Below are positions 34,755 to 44,018 of a stretch of 64,000 bases of DNA, piece by piece. Made by a program: the position numbers and the translations under genes. The notes under the pieces were generated by a model. The model was given only the letters and a program-made list of their open reading frames with translations, ran no database searches and was not told where the DNA came from. Source of the DNA: Cognatiyoonia sp965661665 (GTDB lineage: Bacteria; Pseudomonadota; Alphaproteobacteria; Rhodobacterales; Rhodobacteraceae); NCBI RefSeq assembly GCF_965661665.1, contig NZ_CBFIEO010000016.1, forward strand, positions 9,757 to 73,756, in the 5' to 3' direction. Within the stretch, counting starts at the first letter, position 1. Every line of letters starts with the position of its first letter.

Positions 34755-34779
34755 GCCAAGTGTCATTCTAGAGAATAAG

Positions 34780-34811
34780 GGCCGTCCTGTTGGGCGGCCC
34801 TTTCTTTTTCT
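34780..34811 (+). terminator. Rho-independent terminator after rplT
   Basis: GGGCCG (34780-34785) and CGGCCC (34796-34801) form the stem, followed by TTTCTTTTT. It starts 25 bases after the rplT stop. Confidence 0.88.
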
Positions 34812-34864
34812 GGCATGTCGAAAAAATGCACCGAAAACGCCCGACGAAACTGGGCCTCTGTTCT

Positions 34865-35437
34865 TTATTCGACTGTTTCCATGTCCGCTGGGGCGTCTTC
34901 GCGCGGCTCACGGGGTGGGCGTCCAACAACATCGCGCAGTTCATCCAGTTCAATGAAGTTGTCGCACTGGCGACGCAGCTCATCCGCGATCATCGGCGGT
35001 TGGCTACGAATTGTGGAGACAACCGAAACCCGAACGCCTTGACGCTGCAGCGATTCAACCAGCGGGCGGAAATCGCCGTCGCCGGAGAAAATCACTGCAT
35101 GGTCAATATGCGGCGCAAGCTCCATCGCATCGACGGTCAATTCGATGTCCATGTTTCCTTTGACCTTGCGGCGGCCCATGCTGTCAGTGAATTCTTTGGC
35201 CGGTTTCGTCACCATTGAGAAACCGTTGTAGTGCAGCCAATCCACGAGCGGTCTGATTGGTGAGTATTCGTCATTCTCTAGCAAAGCGGTGTAGTAGAAT
35301 GCGCGCAGCAATTTTCCGCGTCGCATAAACTCCTGCCGAAGCAATTTGTAGTCGATGTCGAACCCGAGCGACTTGGCAGCCGCGTACAGGTTTGACCCAT
35401 CGATGAAGAGCGCCAAGCGCTCGTCACGATAAAACAT
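34865..35437 (-). CDS. NYN-domain (LabA/DUF88-like) protein
   Basis: A 190-residue protein of the PIN-like NYN fold. The acidic metal-site residues lie in RLALFIDGSNLYAAAKSLG (near residue 10), KGNMDIELTVDAME (about 100) and HAVIFSGDGDFRPLVESLQ (about 120-138). These enzymes are proposed ribonucleases. The start MFYRDERLALFIDG at 35437 has AAGGGACAG upstream; a longer frame to 35539 crosses into the folK leader. The C-terminal tail is acidic and rich in Pro. It is divergent from folK. Confidence 0.9.
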   Translation of the reverse strand: MFYRDERLALFIDGSNLYAAAKSLGFDIDYKLLRQEFMRRGKLLRAFYYTALLENDEYSPIRPLVDWLHYNGFSMVTKPAKEFTDSMGRRKVKGNMDIELTVDAMELAPHIDHAVIFSGDGDFRPLVESLQRQGVRVSVVSTIRSQPPMIADELRRQCDNFIELDELRDVVGRPPREPREDAPADMETVE

Positions 35438-35530
35438 AATCTGTCCCTTCGATTTTACGCTTTGCTTTGTCCGTGAGTGAATGAAAGAAATAAGATTTGC
35501 AAAGCCCATATAGTGTAAGGATTTTGTGAC

Positions 35531-36121
35531 ATGACTCAAGCCAAGCGTACTATACGAAAGGTTAGAATGGGCTTAATTTGCACCGGCAGTAACGTAGATT
35601 CTGCCTGGGGGTCGCCGCTTGAAACAACTCAAAATTGTTTTGAGGTGCTTGAAGCCAAGCTCAACACACGAATCAAAAGAAGCCAGTCTTATGCGTCAGC
35701 GGCCTATCCAGCCGGTTCCGGTCCTGACTTTGTAAATGCCGCGGGTGCTTTTGAGACGGATCTGCCAGCGGATGATATTCTTAAAGTGTTGCACGAGGTG
35801 GAGGCAGAGGCAGATCGGCTGCGGGAGGTCCGCTGGGGGCCGCGCACGCTGGACGTCGATCTCATTGGGTTGGCGGATGTGGTCCTACCCGACATGGACA
35901 TCTGGCGCTATTGGGCAGACTTGCCTGCTAATCGCCAGATGGTTGAAACGCCCTCGGACGTCGTTTTGCCGCACCCGCGGGTGCAAGATCGCGCCTTTGC
36001 GCTGGTGCCTTTGTGCGATGTAGCGCCTGATTGGGTTCATCCGGTGCTCGGCAAATCACTTGTGGCGCTTCGAGACGCGCTCGATCCGCGAGAAATCAAC
36101 GCGATCACGCCTGCGGACTAG
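35531..36121 (+). CDS. folK: 2-amino-4-hydroxy-6-hydroxymethyldihydropteridine pyrophosphokinase
   Basis: Transfers pyrophosphate from ATP to 6-hydroxymethyl-dihydropterin in folate synthesis. The 196-residue protein has CTGSNVDSAWGSPLETT (N-terminal loop), the signature RWGPRTLDVDLIGL (about 99-112) and LPHPRVQDRAFALVPLCDVAP. Either ATG 35531 or ATG 35567 (AAAGGTTAG upstream) could be the start. Compared with E. coli HPPK there is an insertion around residues 120-140 (DMDIWRYWADLPANRQMVE). Confidence 0.92.
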   Translation: MTQAKRTIRKVRMGLICTGSNVDSAWGSPLETTQNCFEVLEAKLNTRIKRSQSYASAAYPAGSGPDFVNAAGAFETDLPADDILKVLHEVEAEADRLREVRWGPRTLDVDLIGLADVVLPDMDIWRYWADLPANRQMVETPSDVVLPHPRVQDRAFALVPLCDVAPDWVHPVLGKSLVALRDALDPREINAITPAD

Positions 36122-36203
36122 CTGCCGAATCCCCTTGTGTTTTTCAGGCCGTGCCCCTATGTGCAGGGCTTCTTGAGACCTTTTTGCGTATTGGAGCATC
36201 AAT

Positions 36204-36557
36204 ATGGCCCGCGTCACCGTAGAAGATTGCGTCGACAAAGTTCCCAACCGTTTTGAGTTGGTAATGCTTGCTGCGCATCGTGCCCGCGAAATTTCTGCCG
36301 GTTCTCCGATCACTGTGGACCGCGACAACGACAAGAACCCTGTCGTATCCTTGCGCGAAATCGCGGATGAAACGCAGCAAGCGGATGATTTGCGCGAGCG
36401 TATGATCGAAGCGAACCAGACACAGATCGAAGAAGATCTGCCAGAAGAAGACAGCATGTCCCTTCTTATGGGTGCTGAGGCTGACAAGCCTGCCGAAGAT
36501 GACATGTCAGAAGAAAACCTTCTGCGCGCATTGATGGAAGCTCAAGGGCCGCGCTAA
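36204..36557 (+). CDS. rpoZ: RNA polymerase omega subunit
   Basis: A 117-residue protein that supports folding and assembly of RNA polymerase beta' and takes part in one ppGpp site. The core MARVTVEDCVDKVPNRFELV, AAHRAREISAG and NPVVSLREIAD fits the family. The C-terminal extension (about 75-117) is acidic. It stands before rsh, the conserved rpoZ-spoT order, so the enzyme that makes ppGpp and a subunit that binds it are probably co-expressed. Confidence 0.96.
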   Translation: MARVTVEDCVDKVPNRFELVMLAAHRAREISAGSPITVDRDNDKNPVVSLREIADETQQADDLRERMIEANQTQIEEDLPEEDSMSLLMGAEADKPAEDDMSEENLLRALMEAQGPR

Positions 36558-36591
36558 GACCAGGCCCACCGCTTGAAGGTGCAGGACCAGA

Positions 36592-38724
36592 ATGACCACA
36601 GCTGACGATCTGATTGGGCTGGTCCGCACCTACAACCCCCGCACCAACGCTAAAATGCTTGCCGAGGCTTATGCCTTCGGTGAGCAAATGCACGACGGCC
36701 AAATGCGCCAGTCGGGGGAGCCTTATTTCACCCACCCGGTCGCTGTTGCGATGCTGTTGGCAGAACAGCAGATGGATGACGCGACCATTGTTACTGCTCT
36801 GTTGCACGACACGATTGAGGATACCAAAGCCTCCTACGCCGAAGTGCAAAAGCGGTTTGGTCGTGAAATTGCCGATTTGGTCGATGGCGTCACGAAGCTG
36901 ACGAACCTCCAACTGCATTCTACTGAGACCAAACAGGCCGAAAACTTCCGCAAGCTCTTCATGGCGACCAGCCGCGATCTGCGCGTCACATTGGTCAAAC
37001 TCGCCGACCGTCTGCACAACATGCGCACCATCAAGGCGATGAAGCCCGAAAAGCAGGCGCAAAAGTCGCGGGAGACGATGGATATCTATGCGCCGCTCGC
37101 CGGCCGCATGGGTATGCAATGGATGCGCGAAGAGCTGGAAGACCTTGCCTTCCGCGTGCTCAACCCCGAAGGCCGCAACTCAATCATCCGGCGTTTTATC
37201 ACCCTACAGCGTGAGTCTGGCGACGTGATTCAGAGGATCACAGCGGACATGCGCGTTGAGTTAGAAAAGGCAGGCATTCAAGCGGAAGTGATGGGCCGCG
37301 CCAAAAAGCCTTACTCTATCTGGCGTAAGATGGAAGAAAAGCAACAAAGCTTTGGCCGCTTATCGGATATCTACGGTTTCCGGATCATCACGGCTACCGA
37401 AGCGGATTGCTACCGTGTGCTCGGCGCCATTCATCAACGTTGGCGCGCTGTTCCCGGCCGCTTCAAAGACTACATCAGCCAACCCAAGACAAACGGTTAT
37501 CGCTCCATCCACACCACAGTGTCTGGCCGCGATGGTAAGCGCGTCGAGGTTCAAATCCGCACCCGCGAAATGCACGAAGTGGCCGAAACAGGTGTGGCCG
37601 CCCATTGGTCATACCGCGATGGTGAGCGGGTGGAGAACCAGTTTGCCGTCGATCCTGTCCAGTGGATTTCGTCGCTGACAGAACGGTTTGATGGTGATGA
37701 AGATCACGATGAATTCCTCGAAGCGGTCAAGCTTGAGATGTATTCAGACCAAGTGTTCTGCTTCACGCCAAAGGGTGATGTGATCAAGCTGCCCCGCGGC
37801 GCAACACCGCTTGATTTTGCCTATGCTATCCACACGCGGATTGGCTCGGCCTGCGTCGGCGCGAAAGTGGACGGCATCCGCGTTCCACTTTGGACGCGCC
37901 TCAAGAACGGCCAATCCATTGAAGTCATCACGGCAGAAGGGCAAACGCCGCAAGCCACGTGGATCGACATTGCCGTCACAGGCCGCGCCAAAGCGGCCAT
38001 TCGCAAGTCCTTGCGCGAAGAGGATCGGGGTCGCTTCGTCCGCCTTGGTCGCGAATTGACACGAGTGGCATTTGAAAACATCGGCAAAAAGGCAACCGAC
38101 AAAGCCTTGAGCACCGCCGCCAAGATGATGGCCTACGAAGACGTCGATGATCTCCTGTGGAGCCTTGGAAGCGCTGAAGTGAGCGCACGGGAAGTGGTGG
38201 CTGCGATCTATCCCAAACTGGCCGAACGGCGCGGCGATGAGATCGACCAAGGCCGCGCGATCGTTGGTCTGGACTCAAACCAAACCCACAGACGTGCACG
38301 CTGTTGCCAGCCAATCCCGGGCGAGCGCATCGTCGGCATCGCCTTCCGCGGGCAGGGCGTTGTGCTGCATACCATCGATTGCGAAGCGCTTGTTCAGTAT
38401 GAAGAGCAGCCCGACCGTTGGATTGATCTGTATTGGCAGGATGGCCACCACAAGTCTGTAAACGCCGTATCGATCGACATTTCGATCAGCAATGACACTG
38501 GTGTCCTCGGCAGAATATGCACATTGATTGGCGAACAAGCCGCAAATATTTCAGATTTGCGCTTTATAGATCGGAAACCGGACTATTATCGATTGTTGAT
38601 AGACGTGGATCTAAGTGACACAGAACATCTGCACCGCGTGATGACCGCGTTGGAAGCAGACAGCGCCGTGTCATCCGTGATCCGCAAGCGTGACCCCGCG
38701 CTGGCAAATGTGAAAGACAGTTAA
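36592..38724 (+). CDS. rsh: Bifunctional (p)ppGpp synthetase/hydrolase Rsh
   Basis: A 710-residue stringent-response enzyme. The hydrolase half has the HD site (His48 in FTHPVAVAM, HD at 72-73 in LLHDTIEDT) and so should be active. The synthetase half is at about 220-350 (DIYGFRIIT; KDYISQPKTNGYRSIHTTV; VEVQIRTREMHEVAETGVAAHW). A TGS domain (VFCFTPKGDVIKLPRGATPLDFAYAIH, given in part) spans about 385-450, and an ACT domain lies at about 635-705. Alphaproteobacteria usually have a single long Rsh with both activities, as here. Confidence 0.96.
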   Translation: MTTADDLIGLVRTYNPRTNAKMLAEAYAFGEQMHDGQMRQSGEPYFTHPVAVAMLLAEQQMDDATIVTALLHDTIEDTKASYAEVQKRFGREIADLVDGVTKLTNLQLHSTETKQAENFRKLFMATSRDLRVTLVKLADRLHNMRTIKAMKPEKQAQKSRETMDIYAPLAGRMGMQWMREELEDLAFRVLNPEGRNSIIRRFITLQRESGDVIQRITADMRVELEKAGIQAEVMGRAKKPYSIWRKMEEKQQSFGRLSDIYGFRIITATEADCYRVLGAIHQRWRAVPGRFKDYISQPKTNGYRSIHTTVSGRDGKRVEVQIRTREMHEVAETGVAAHWSYRDGERVENQFAVDPVQWISSLTERFDGDEDHDEFLEAVKLEMYSDQVFCFTPKGDVIKLPRGATPLDFAYAIHTRIGSACVGAKVDGIRVPLWTRLKNGQSIEVITAEGQTPQATWIDIAVTGRAKAAIRKSLREEDRGRFVRLGRELTRVAFENIGKKATDKALSTAAKMMAYEDVDDLLWSLGSAEVSAREVVAAIYPKLAERRGDEIDQGRAIVGLDSNQTHRRARCCQPIPGERIVGIAFRGQGVVLHTIDCEALVQYEEQPDRWIDLYWQDGHHKSVNAVSIDISISNDTGVLGRICTLIGEQAANISDLRFIDRKPDYYRLLIDVDLSDTEHLHRVMTALEADSAVSSVIRKRDPALANVKDS

Positions 38725-38736
38725 GGAACCTCTGTA

Positions 38737-39390
38737 TTGGTTTTCAAACGTAGGGATAGACGGCCGATCTGGAAGATCGTTTCGGAATTCATCTATCCCA
38801 AAGGCGGATGGGCCCGCGCGTTTGAATACGTCAAGCACCGCGTGAGACGCTTGCCGGACACGCCGGAGAAAATCGCACGAGGCGTTATGGCTGGTGTGGC
38901 GACAACCTTTACCCCGTTCTTTGGCCTTCACTTCGTCGTCGCTGCTGTTTTGGCCAAACTGATGCGCGGCAACATGCTTGCGGCGCTTATGGCGACTTTC
39001 TTTGGCAACCCTTTGACCTATTTGCCGATTGCTTGGACCTCCCTCACAACAGGACATTGGTTGCTTGGGACAAACCTTGATCGGGAGATGTTGCGCGAAG
39101 GCGGGCGCGGGGCCTGCAACCTTGGGTGCCAGTTTTCCACCGCCTTAAACGATCTATGGCACAACTTCCTAGCCTTGTTCACTGCGGATAAGATGGATTG
39201 GACTGGCCTTTCCATTTTCTATGATGAGACGTTCTACCCGTTCATGGTCGGCTCCTTGATCGCCGGTGCTATTGCGGGCGTGATCGCCTATTATGTCACC
39301 TTGCCACTGGTCGCGGCTTACCAAAACCGTCGCCGCAAAGTGCTACGTGAAAAGCTAAAAAAGCTCGGAAAACCGGACCTTTCAGACTGA
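38737..39390 (+). CDS. DUF2062 family membrane protein
   Basis: A 217-residue protein. The family core is in IARGVMAGVATTFTPFFGLH (about 45-64), followed by VVAAVLAKLMRGNMLAALMA and FFGNPLTYLPIAW. A second hydrophobic region at about 165-190 (FMVGSLIAGAIAGVIAYYVT) and a Lys/Arg-rich C terminus complete it. The start is TTG at 38737 with AAGGAACC upstream, 12 bases after rsh. The function is unknown; it lies between rsh and pdxJ. Confidence 0.85.
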   Translation: MVFKRRDRRPIWKIVSEFIYPKGGWARAFEYVKHRVRRLPDTPEKIARGVMAGVATTFTPFFGLHFVVAAVLAKLMRGNMLAALMATFFGNPLTYLPIAWTSLTTGHWLLGTNLDREMLREGGRGACNLGCQFSTALNDLWHNFLALFTADKMDWTGLSIFYDETFYPFMVGSLIAGAIAGVIAYYVTLPLVAAYQNRRRKVLREKLKKLGKPDLSD

Positions 39391-39441
39391 CACTGGTGGG
39401 AGTTCGGTTTACTCTTTGCCAAACCTCAAAGGAGAAAAGCG

Positions 39442-40182
39442 ATGTCATCGCTGAGACTAGGTGTGAACATTGATCACGTGGCCACGGTGCGGAACGCGCG
39501 CGGTGGTGTGGTGCCTGATCCGGTTCGAGCAGCAAAGCTGGCGGAGGAGGCTGGAGCCGATGGCATCACAGCGCACTTGCGGGAGGATCGCCGCCATATC
39601 TCTGACGCTGATATCGAGGCTTTGGTAGAGGCACTCACCGTTCCGCTGAACTTCGAAATGGCAGCAACGGAGGAGATGCAGCAGATCGCCCTGCGGCACA
39701 AACCACACGCCGTTTGTATCGTGCCAGAGAAACGCGAAGAGCGGACGACAGAAGGCGGTTTGGACGTCGCACGCGATGAAAACCGGCTGGCGCACTTTGT
39801 GGCGCCCTTGCGCGATATGGGCAGCCGCGTGTCGCTCTTCATCGCTGCTGACAAACGCCAAGTCGACGCCGCGCACCGTGTTGGGGCGGAGGTGATTGAG
39901 CTTCATTCTGGGGCCTACTGCGACGCCCATGATGAGGGCGATTATGACACGCGTGACCGCGAATTGGACGCGATGCGGGAGATGTCCTCTTACGCCCATT
40001 CACTGGGCCTTGAGGTCCACGTCGGTCACGGCCTGACCTACGACACTGTGAAACCTGTCGCCGTATTTCCAGAGGTGATGGAACTCAACATCGGGCATTT
40101 CTTGATTGGCGAAAGCATCTTCCGTGGGTTGGGGCCAGCCATCTTTGAAATGCGCCGCTTGATGGATGAGGCCCGCGCGTGA
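39442..40182 (+). CDS. pdxJ: Pyridoxine 5'-phosphate synthase
   Basis: Condenses 1-deoxyxylulose 5-phosphate with 3-amino-2-oxopropyl phosphate to give pyridoxine 5'-phosphate. The 246-residue TIM barrel starts LRLGVNIDHVATVRNARGG and has GITAHLREDRRHI, NFEMAATEEM and EVHVGHGLTYDTVKPV as usual. GGAGAAAAGCG precedes the ATG. Its stop overlaps the following LysE-type gene as GTGA. It is close to acpS, as in many proteobacteria. Confidence 0.97.
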   Translation: MSSLRLGVNIDHVATVRNARGGVVPDPVRAAKLAEEAGADGITAHLREDRRHISDADIEALVEALTVPLNFEMAATEEMQQIALRHKPHAVCIVPEKREERTTEGGLDVARDENRLAHFVAPLRDMGSRVSLFIAADKRQVDAAHRVGAEVIELHSGAYCDAHDEGDYDTRDRELDAMREMSSYAHSLGLEVHVGHGLTYDTVKPVAVFPEVMELNIGHFLIGESIFRGLGPAIFEMRRLMDEARA

Positions 40183-40802
40183 TTACGCCAGAGTTTGCCC
40201 TTATCTGGGTCGCATGGCTCCTCGCCGGCGGCTCCCCCGGTCCTGCTACGATGGGGATTGCAGGCTCTGCAAGGACAGCAGGGCGTCCGTCCGCTTTGGC
40301 CTTTGTCTTGGGCATCCTTGCTGGGTCGGCCAGTTGGGGCATCGCCGCAGCGCTGGGTTTGGCCGCAATTATGCTGGCAAACGCTTGGGTGTTCGAGGTT
40401 ATCCGCTATATTGGTGCGGCTTACCTTGCCTGGCTGGCGCTGAAAGCGCTGAAAAGTGGGGTGAAGCCTGATGCGGCAAAACTTGGAACCCCATTTAGCG
40501 GTAGCCTGCGGTCCTTATTCACCAAAGGGGCAGGCATTCACATCACCAATCCCAAGGCCATCCTCAGCTGGGGGTCGATCTATGCGATCGTGGCCCCTGC
40601 CGACGCGAGTGTATTCATGCTGCTTGGCTATTTCGGAATGCTCTATGCCGGATGGATCCTGATCTTTATCGGCTACGCCTTCCTCTTTTCATCAGCCCGC
40701 GTCCTCACCGCCTACGCCTGCGCACGGCGCTGGTTCGACCTTGCCTTCGCTGGTTTCTTTGGCTTCGCATCCATCAGTATTCTGACGGCCCGCTTGCAAT
40801 GA
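40179..40802 (+). CDS. LysE-family amino-acid exporter
   Basis: A 207-residue inner-membrane protein with about six hydrophobic helices. It shows the family start AWLLAGGSPGPATMGIAGSA (about 13-32) and a second conserved segment KGAGIHITNPKAILSWGSIY (about 115-134). It probably exports an amino acid or derivative, but the substrate is unknown. GTG at 40179 overlaps the pdxJ stop, and its own stop overlaps the acpS ATG, so it is inserted in a tightly coupled operon. Confidence 0.88.
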   Translation: MITPEFALIWVAWLLAGGSPGPATMGIAGSARTAGRPSALAFVLGILAGSASWGIAAALGLAAIMLANAWVFEVIRYIGAAYLAWLALKALKSGVKPDAAKLGTPFSGSLRSLFTKGAGIHITNPKAILSWGSIYAIVAPADASVFMLLGYFGMLYAGWILIFIGYAFLFSSARVLTAYACARRWFDLAFAGFFGFASISILTARLQ

Positions 40803-41215
40803 TCTTGGGCGTTGGAACGGATTTAGCGAATATCGAACGGATCCAAGGGACCTTGGATCGGTTCGGCGACAGGTTCCGTAACCGCGTCTTCACAGAGATT
40901 GAGCAAAACAAGGCCGAACGCCGCAAGGATGTAGCTGGCACCTATGCCAAGCGTTGGGCCGCCAAGGAAGCCTGTTCCAAGGCATTGGGCACGGGTTTGC
41001 GCATGGGCATTTCATGGCGCGATATGGCGGTTAGCAATCTGCGCAGCGGCCAACCCGTGATGGAATTGACGGGCTGGGCCAAAGAGCGGTTGGACGAGAT
41101 GACACCGGACGGTCTCGAAGCGATCATCCACGTCACGCTGACTGACGATCACCCTTGGGCCCAAGCCTTCGTCGTGATCGAAGCCAGACCCATTCGCGAT
41201 GGCGGCAATGCTTGA
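40799..41215 (+). CDS. acpS: Holo-[acyl-carrier-protein] synthase
   Basis: Transfers the 4'-phosphopantetheine arm from CoA to acyl carrier protein. The 138-residue protein has the family start MILGVGTDLANIERIQ with the metal-binding Asp8, and YAKRWAAKEACSKALGTG (about 55-72) with the second acidic ligand. The ATG at 40799 overlaps the stop of the LysE-type gene by four bases. The order pdxJ, acpS, lepB, rnc, era, recO is the classical proteobacterial cluster. Confidence 0.96.
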   Translation: MILGVGTDLANIERIQGTLDRFGDRFRNRVFTEIEQNKAERRKDVAGTYAKRWAAKEACSKALGTGLRMGISWRDMAVSNLRSGQPVMELTGWAKERLDEMTPDGLEAIIHVTLTDDHPWAQAFVVIEARPIRDGGNA

Positions 41216-41267
41216 CAGGCGCGTGCGTGGACCGCATGTAGCGCCAAACCTGATGAGGACGAATTGA

Positions 41268-42104
41268 ATGGCCGAGAGCAATGGTGTGACAAGTGGTATT
41301 GTCGAGACGATTAAGACGATTGTCTACGCACTGCTGATTGCTGGCGTATTCCGCACTCTGTTCTTCCAGCCCTTCTGGATTCCCTCGGGGTCGATGAAAG
41401 ACACACTTCTAATCGGTGATTTCCTCTTTGTGAATAAGATGGCCTACGGCTATTCTTACGCCTCCTGCCCGTCGATCCGCGTGCCAGCCTTGGGCATCGA
41501 CATTGGTGCTGATGACTTCTGTGGCGTCTTTGAAGGCGGGGAAGAACGTTTGTTCGGCTCTGACCCAGAACTTGGCGATGTTGTCGTCTTCCGCCACCCA
41601 GTCACTGGCATGGACTTCATCAAGCGTGTTGTCGGGATGCCCGGCGACCGCATTCAGATGAAAGATGGTCTGCTGATCATCAATGATGTGCCGGTTGAAG
41701 TTGTCCCTGACGGTGTTTTTGAAGAGGTTTGGGCCCGCCAAGGCCCACAGGGTCTGACACCGCGCTGCTCAAACGGTGTTGTTGGTGAAGGCGCGATTTG
41801 CCAGAAAGAGCGTTTCATTGAGACGCTGCTAAACGGCAAACAGCACGCGATCCTGAATATTGGCGATCAACGCTCCGACAACACCGGCGTGTTCACGGTG
41901 CCAGAGGATCACTTCTTCTTCGTTGGTGACAACCGCGATAACTCCACCGACAGCCGCGTTGCGCAAACCGCGCGCGGCGTGGGCTTTGTACCGCGCTCTG
42001 CACTTGTCGGTCGTGCTGACCGTGTGATGTTCTCCAGCGCGGGCCGCTCTATGTTCGCGTTCTGGACCTGGCGCAGCGACCGCTACTTCAAGGCGATTGA
42101 GTGA
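41268..42104 (+). CDS. lepB: Signal peptidase I
   Basis: A 278-residue inner-membrane enzyme that removes signal peptides. One N-terminal helix (about 12-35) anchors it. Catalytic Ser42 is in WIPSGSMKDTLL and Lys119 in DFIKRVVGMPGD. The box HFFFVGDNRDNSTDSR lies near residue 220. Two cysteine-containing stretches (ASCPSIRVP; CGVFEGGEE) form an insertion relative to shorter bacterial forms. The rnc start overlaps its stop (GTGA). Confidence 0.96.
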   Translation: MAESNGVTSGIVETIKTIVYALLIAGVFRTLFFQPFWIPSGSMKDTLLIGDFLFVNKMAYGYSYASCPSIRVPALGIDIGADDFCGVFEGGEERLFGSDPELGDVVVFRHPVTGMDFIKRVVGMPGDRIQMKDGLLIINDVPVEVVPDGVFEEVWARQGPQGLTPRCSNGVVGEGAICQKERFIETLLNGKQHAILNIGDQRSDNTGVFTVPEDHFFFVGDNRDNSTDSRVAQTARGVGFVPRSALVGRADRVMFSSAGRSMFAFWTWRSDRYFKAIE

Positions 42105-42781
42105 AGCTCTCGGCTGATCTGTCCAAGTTTGAGACCCGATTGGGCTATCACTTTACGTCGCCAGCCTTGCTGGTCCGGTCCTTGACGCACTCCTCCATGG
42201 TGTCGCCGCACCGCGACGACAACCAGCGGCTCGAATTCTTGGGCGACCGTGTGTTGGGCTTGGTGATGGCCGACGCTTTGCTTGCCGCTGATCCCAACGC
42301 GAACGAAGGGCAACTTGCGCCACGGTTCAACGCATTGGTGCGGAAAGAAACGTGCGCGGATGTCGCGCGTCAGATTGATCTGGGCGCCGTGCTGAAGCTT
42401 GGCCGGTCAGAGATGAAATCAGGTGGTCGCCGCAAAGACGCGCTTTTGGCTGACGCGATGGAGGCGGTGATCGCCGCCGTTTATCAAGATGCTGGTTTTG
42501 CAGCTGCACGGGATTTGATCATCCAGCTTTGGGGTGACCGGATAAACAACGTCGAAGATGACGCGCGGGATGCCAAGACCGCGTTACAAGAATGGGCGCA
42601 GGGCAGGGGCGAACCGCCGCCCGCCTATGTCGAAGTGGCCCGTGAGGGCCCCGATCACCAACCAGTATTCACGATTGAGGCGAGGCTCACCTCTGGGCCT
42701 AGCGCACAAGCAACCGCAGGCTCCAAACGTCAGGCCGAACAAGCCGCCGCAAAAGCGCTGTTGAAGGAAGTATCAGGATGA
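42101..42781 (+). CDS. rnc: Ribonuclease III
   Basis: A 226-residue double-strand-specific endoribonuclease for rRNA processing and antisense decay. The catalytic signature is NQRLEFLGDRVLGLVMADAL (about 38-57), with the second acidic cluster LLADAMEAVIAAVYQDAG. A double-stranded RNA-binding domain covers about 155-224. The GTG start overlaps lepB and the stop overlaps era (ATGA), so translation of the three is likely coupled. Confidence 0.97.
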   Translation: MKLSADLSKFETRLGYHFTSPALLVRSLTHSSMVSPHRDDNQRLEFLGDRVLGLVMADALLAADPNANEGQLAPRFNALVRKETCADVARQIDLGAVLKLGRSEMKSGGRRKDALLADAMEAVIAAVYQDAGFAAARDLIIQLWGDRINNVEDDARDAKTALQEWAQGRGEPPPAYVEVAREGPDHQPVFTIEARLTSGPSAQATAGSKRQAEQAAAKALLKEVSG

Positions 42782-43686
42782 CAACTCGTTCAGGCTTTGT
42801 GGCGCTTATAGGGGAGCCAAACGCTGGCAAATCCACCCTTTTGAACCGTATGGTCGGGGCCAAAGTGTCGATCGTGACACACAAGGTTCAAACCACCCGC
42901 GCGCGCATCCGAGGTGTGGCCATCGAAGGCGACGCGCAGCTTGTTTTTGTTGATACCCCCGGCCTGTTTAAACCGCGCCGCCGTCTTGACCGTGCAATGG
43001 TCGCCGCCGCATGGGGCGGGGCCGCTGATGCAGATGTTGTGGTTCTGTTGGTGGAGGCGCACCGCGGCATGACCGAAGGCGTCAAAGCAATCCTTGCCGC
43101 CTTGGAGGAACGCTCAACCAACGCCACCTATGCGCTCGCGATCAACAAGATCGACAAGGTGCCGACCGAGGCGCTTTTGAAGCTGACCAAGGAAATGAAC
43201 GACGCCTTCCCATTCGTTGAGACCTTCATGATCTCTGCGGAAAAGGGCCACGGCTGCGACGACTTGAAGAAGTGGCTGGCCAAGGAATTGCCGGAGGGCC
43301 CGTGGCTCTACCCCGAAGACCAAATTGCCGACCTCCCCATGCGGATGATCGCAGCAGAGATGACGCGCGAAAAGCTGATCCTGCGCCTGCATCAAGAGCT
43401 ACCCTACCAAATGACTGTCGAAACGGAGAATTGGGAAGAGCGCAAAGACGGTTCCGCCAAGATCGACCAAATCATCTATGTTATGCGCGACGGGCACAAA
43501 GGCATTGTCTTGGGCAACAAAGGTGAGACGATCAAAGCCGTCAGCAAAGCCGCCCGGGAAGAATTGGAAGAATTCCTCGGCCGTCGCGTGCATCTGTTTT
43601 TGCAAGTCAAAGTCCGGCCCAACTGGCTCGAAGAGGCGGATCGGTATTCCGAGATGGGCCTCGACTTCAAGGATGGCAATAAATGA
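42778..43686 (+). CDS. era: GTPase Era
   Basis: A 302-residue GTPase that binds the 3' end of 16S rRNA during small-subunit assembly. It has G1 GEPNAGKSTLLNRM (about 12-25), G2 VQTTRARIRGV, G3 DTPGLF and G4 NKID (about 122-125). The C-terminal KH domain (about 205-300) includes IKAVSKAAREELEEFLGRRV. The gene is coupled to rnc upstream and to DUF1491 downstream by four-base overlaps. Confidence 0.98.
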   Translation: MTTRSGFVALIGEPNAGKSTLLNRMVGAKVSIVTHKVQTTRARIRGVAIEGDAQLVFVDTPGLFKPRRRLDRAMVAAAWGGAADADVVVLLVEAHRGMTEGVKAILAALEERSTNATYALAINKIDKVPTEALLKLTKEMNDAFPFVETFMISAEKGHGCDDLKKWLAKELPEGPWLYPEDQIADLPMRMIAAEMTREKLILRLHQELPYQMTVETENWEERKDGSAKIDQIIYVMRDGHKGIVLGNKGETIKAVSKAAREELEEFLGRRVHLFLQVKVRPNWLEEADRYSEMGLDFKDGNK

Positions 43687-44009
43687 GGCTCACCGCTGAG
43701 GTTTGGGTCTCTGCCTATCTCAAGCGGTTGAGCCTATTGACGATCCCCGCCTTTGTCGTGGCAAAGGGTGATCTGACCGCAGGCGCAGTGCTGGTGAAGC
43801 TCAACACGCTCGATGGCAAAGCCTGCTGTTACCAACGCAGTTTTGACCTGATTACAGGCGAACGACAGTGGGTCGTGTTGTCAGAAGGCGATGAGACGGA
43901 TGTTGATGCCTCCATCGAAAAACAGCGCAGCTTTGACTGCGACCTTTGGGTGATCGAGGTTGAGGATGCCGAAGGGCGGCATCTGTTGGATGACCCAAGT
44001 TTGGTCTAA
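43683..44009 (+). CDS. DUF1491 family protein
   Basis: A 108-residue soluble protein with the family pattern RLTAEVWVSAYLKRL at the start, GAVLVKLN, and DLWVIEVEDAEGRHLLDDP at the end. It lies between era and recO, the usual place for this gene in Rhodobacterales, with an ATGA overlap to era and a nine-base gap to recO. Its function is unknown; context suggests RNA or translation-related work, but that is only guilt by association. Confidence 0.88.
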   Translation: MRLTAEVWVSAYLKRLSLLTIPAFVVAKGDLTAGAVLVKLNTLDGKACCYQRSFDLITGERQWVVLSEGDETDVDASIEKQRSFDCDLWVIEVEDAEGRHLLDDPSLV

Positions 44010-44018
44010 GCTGCGATC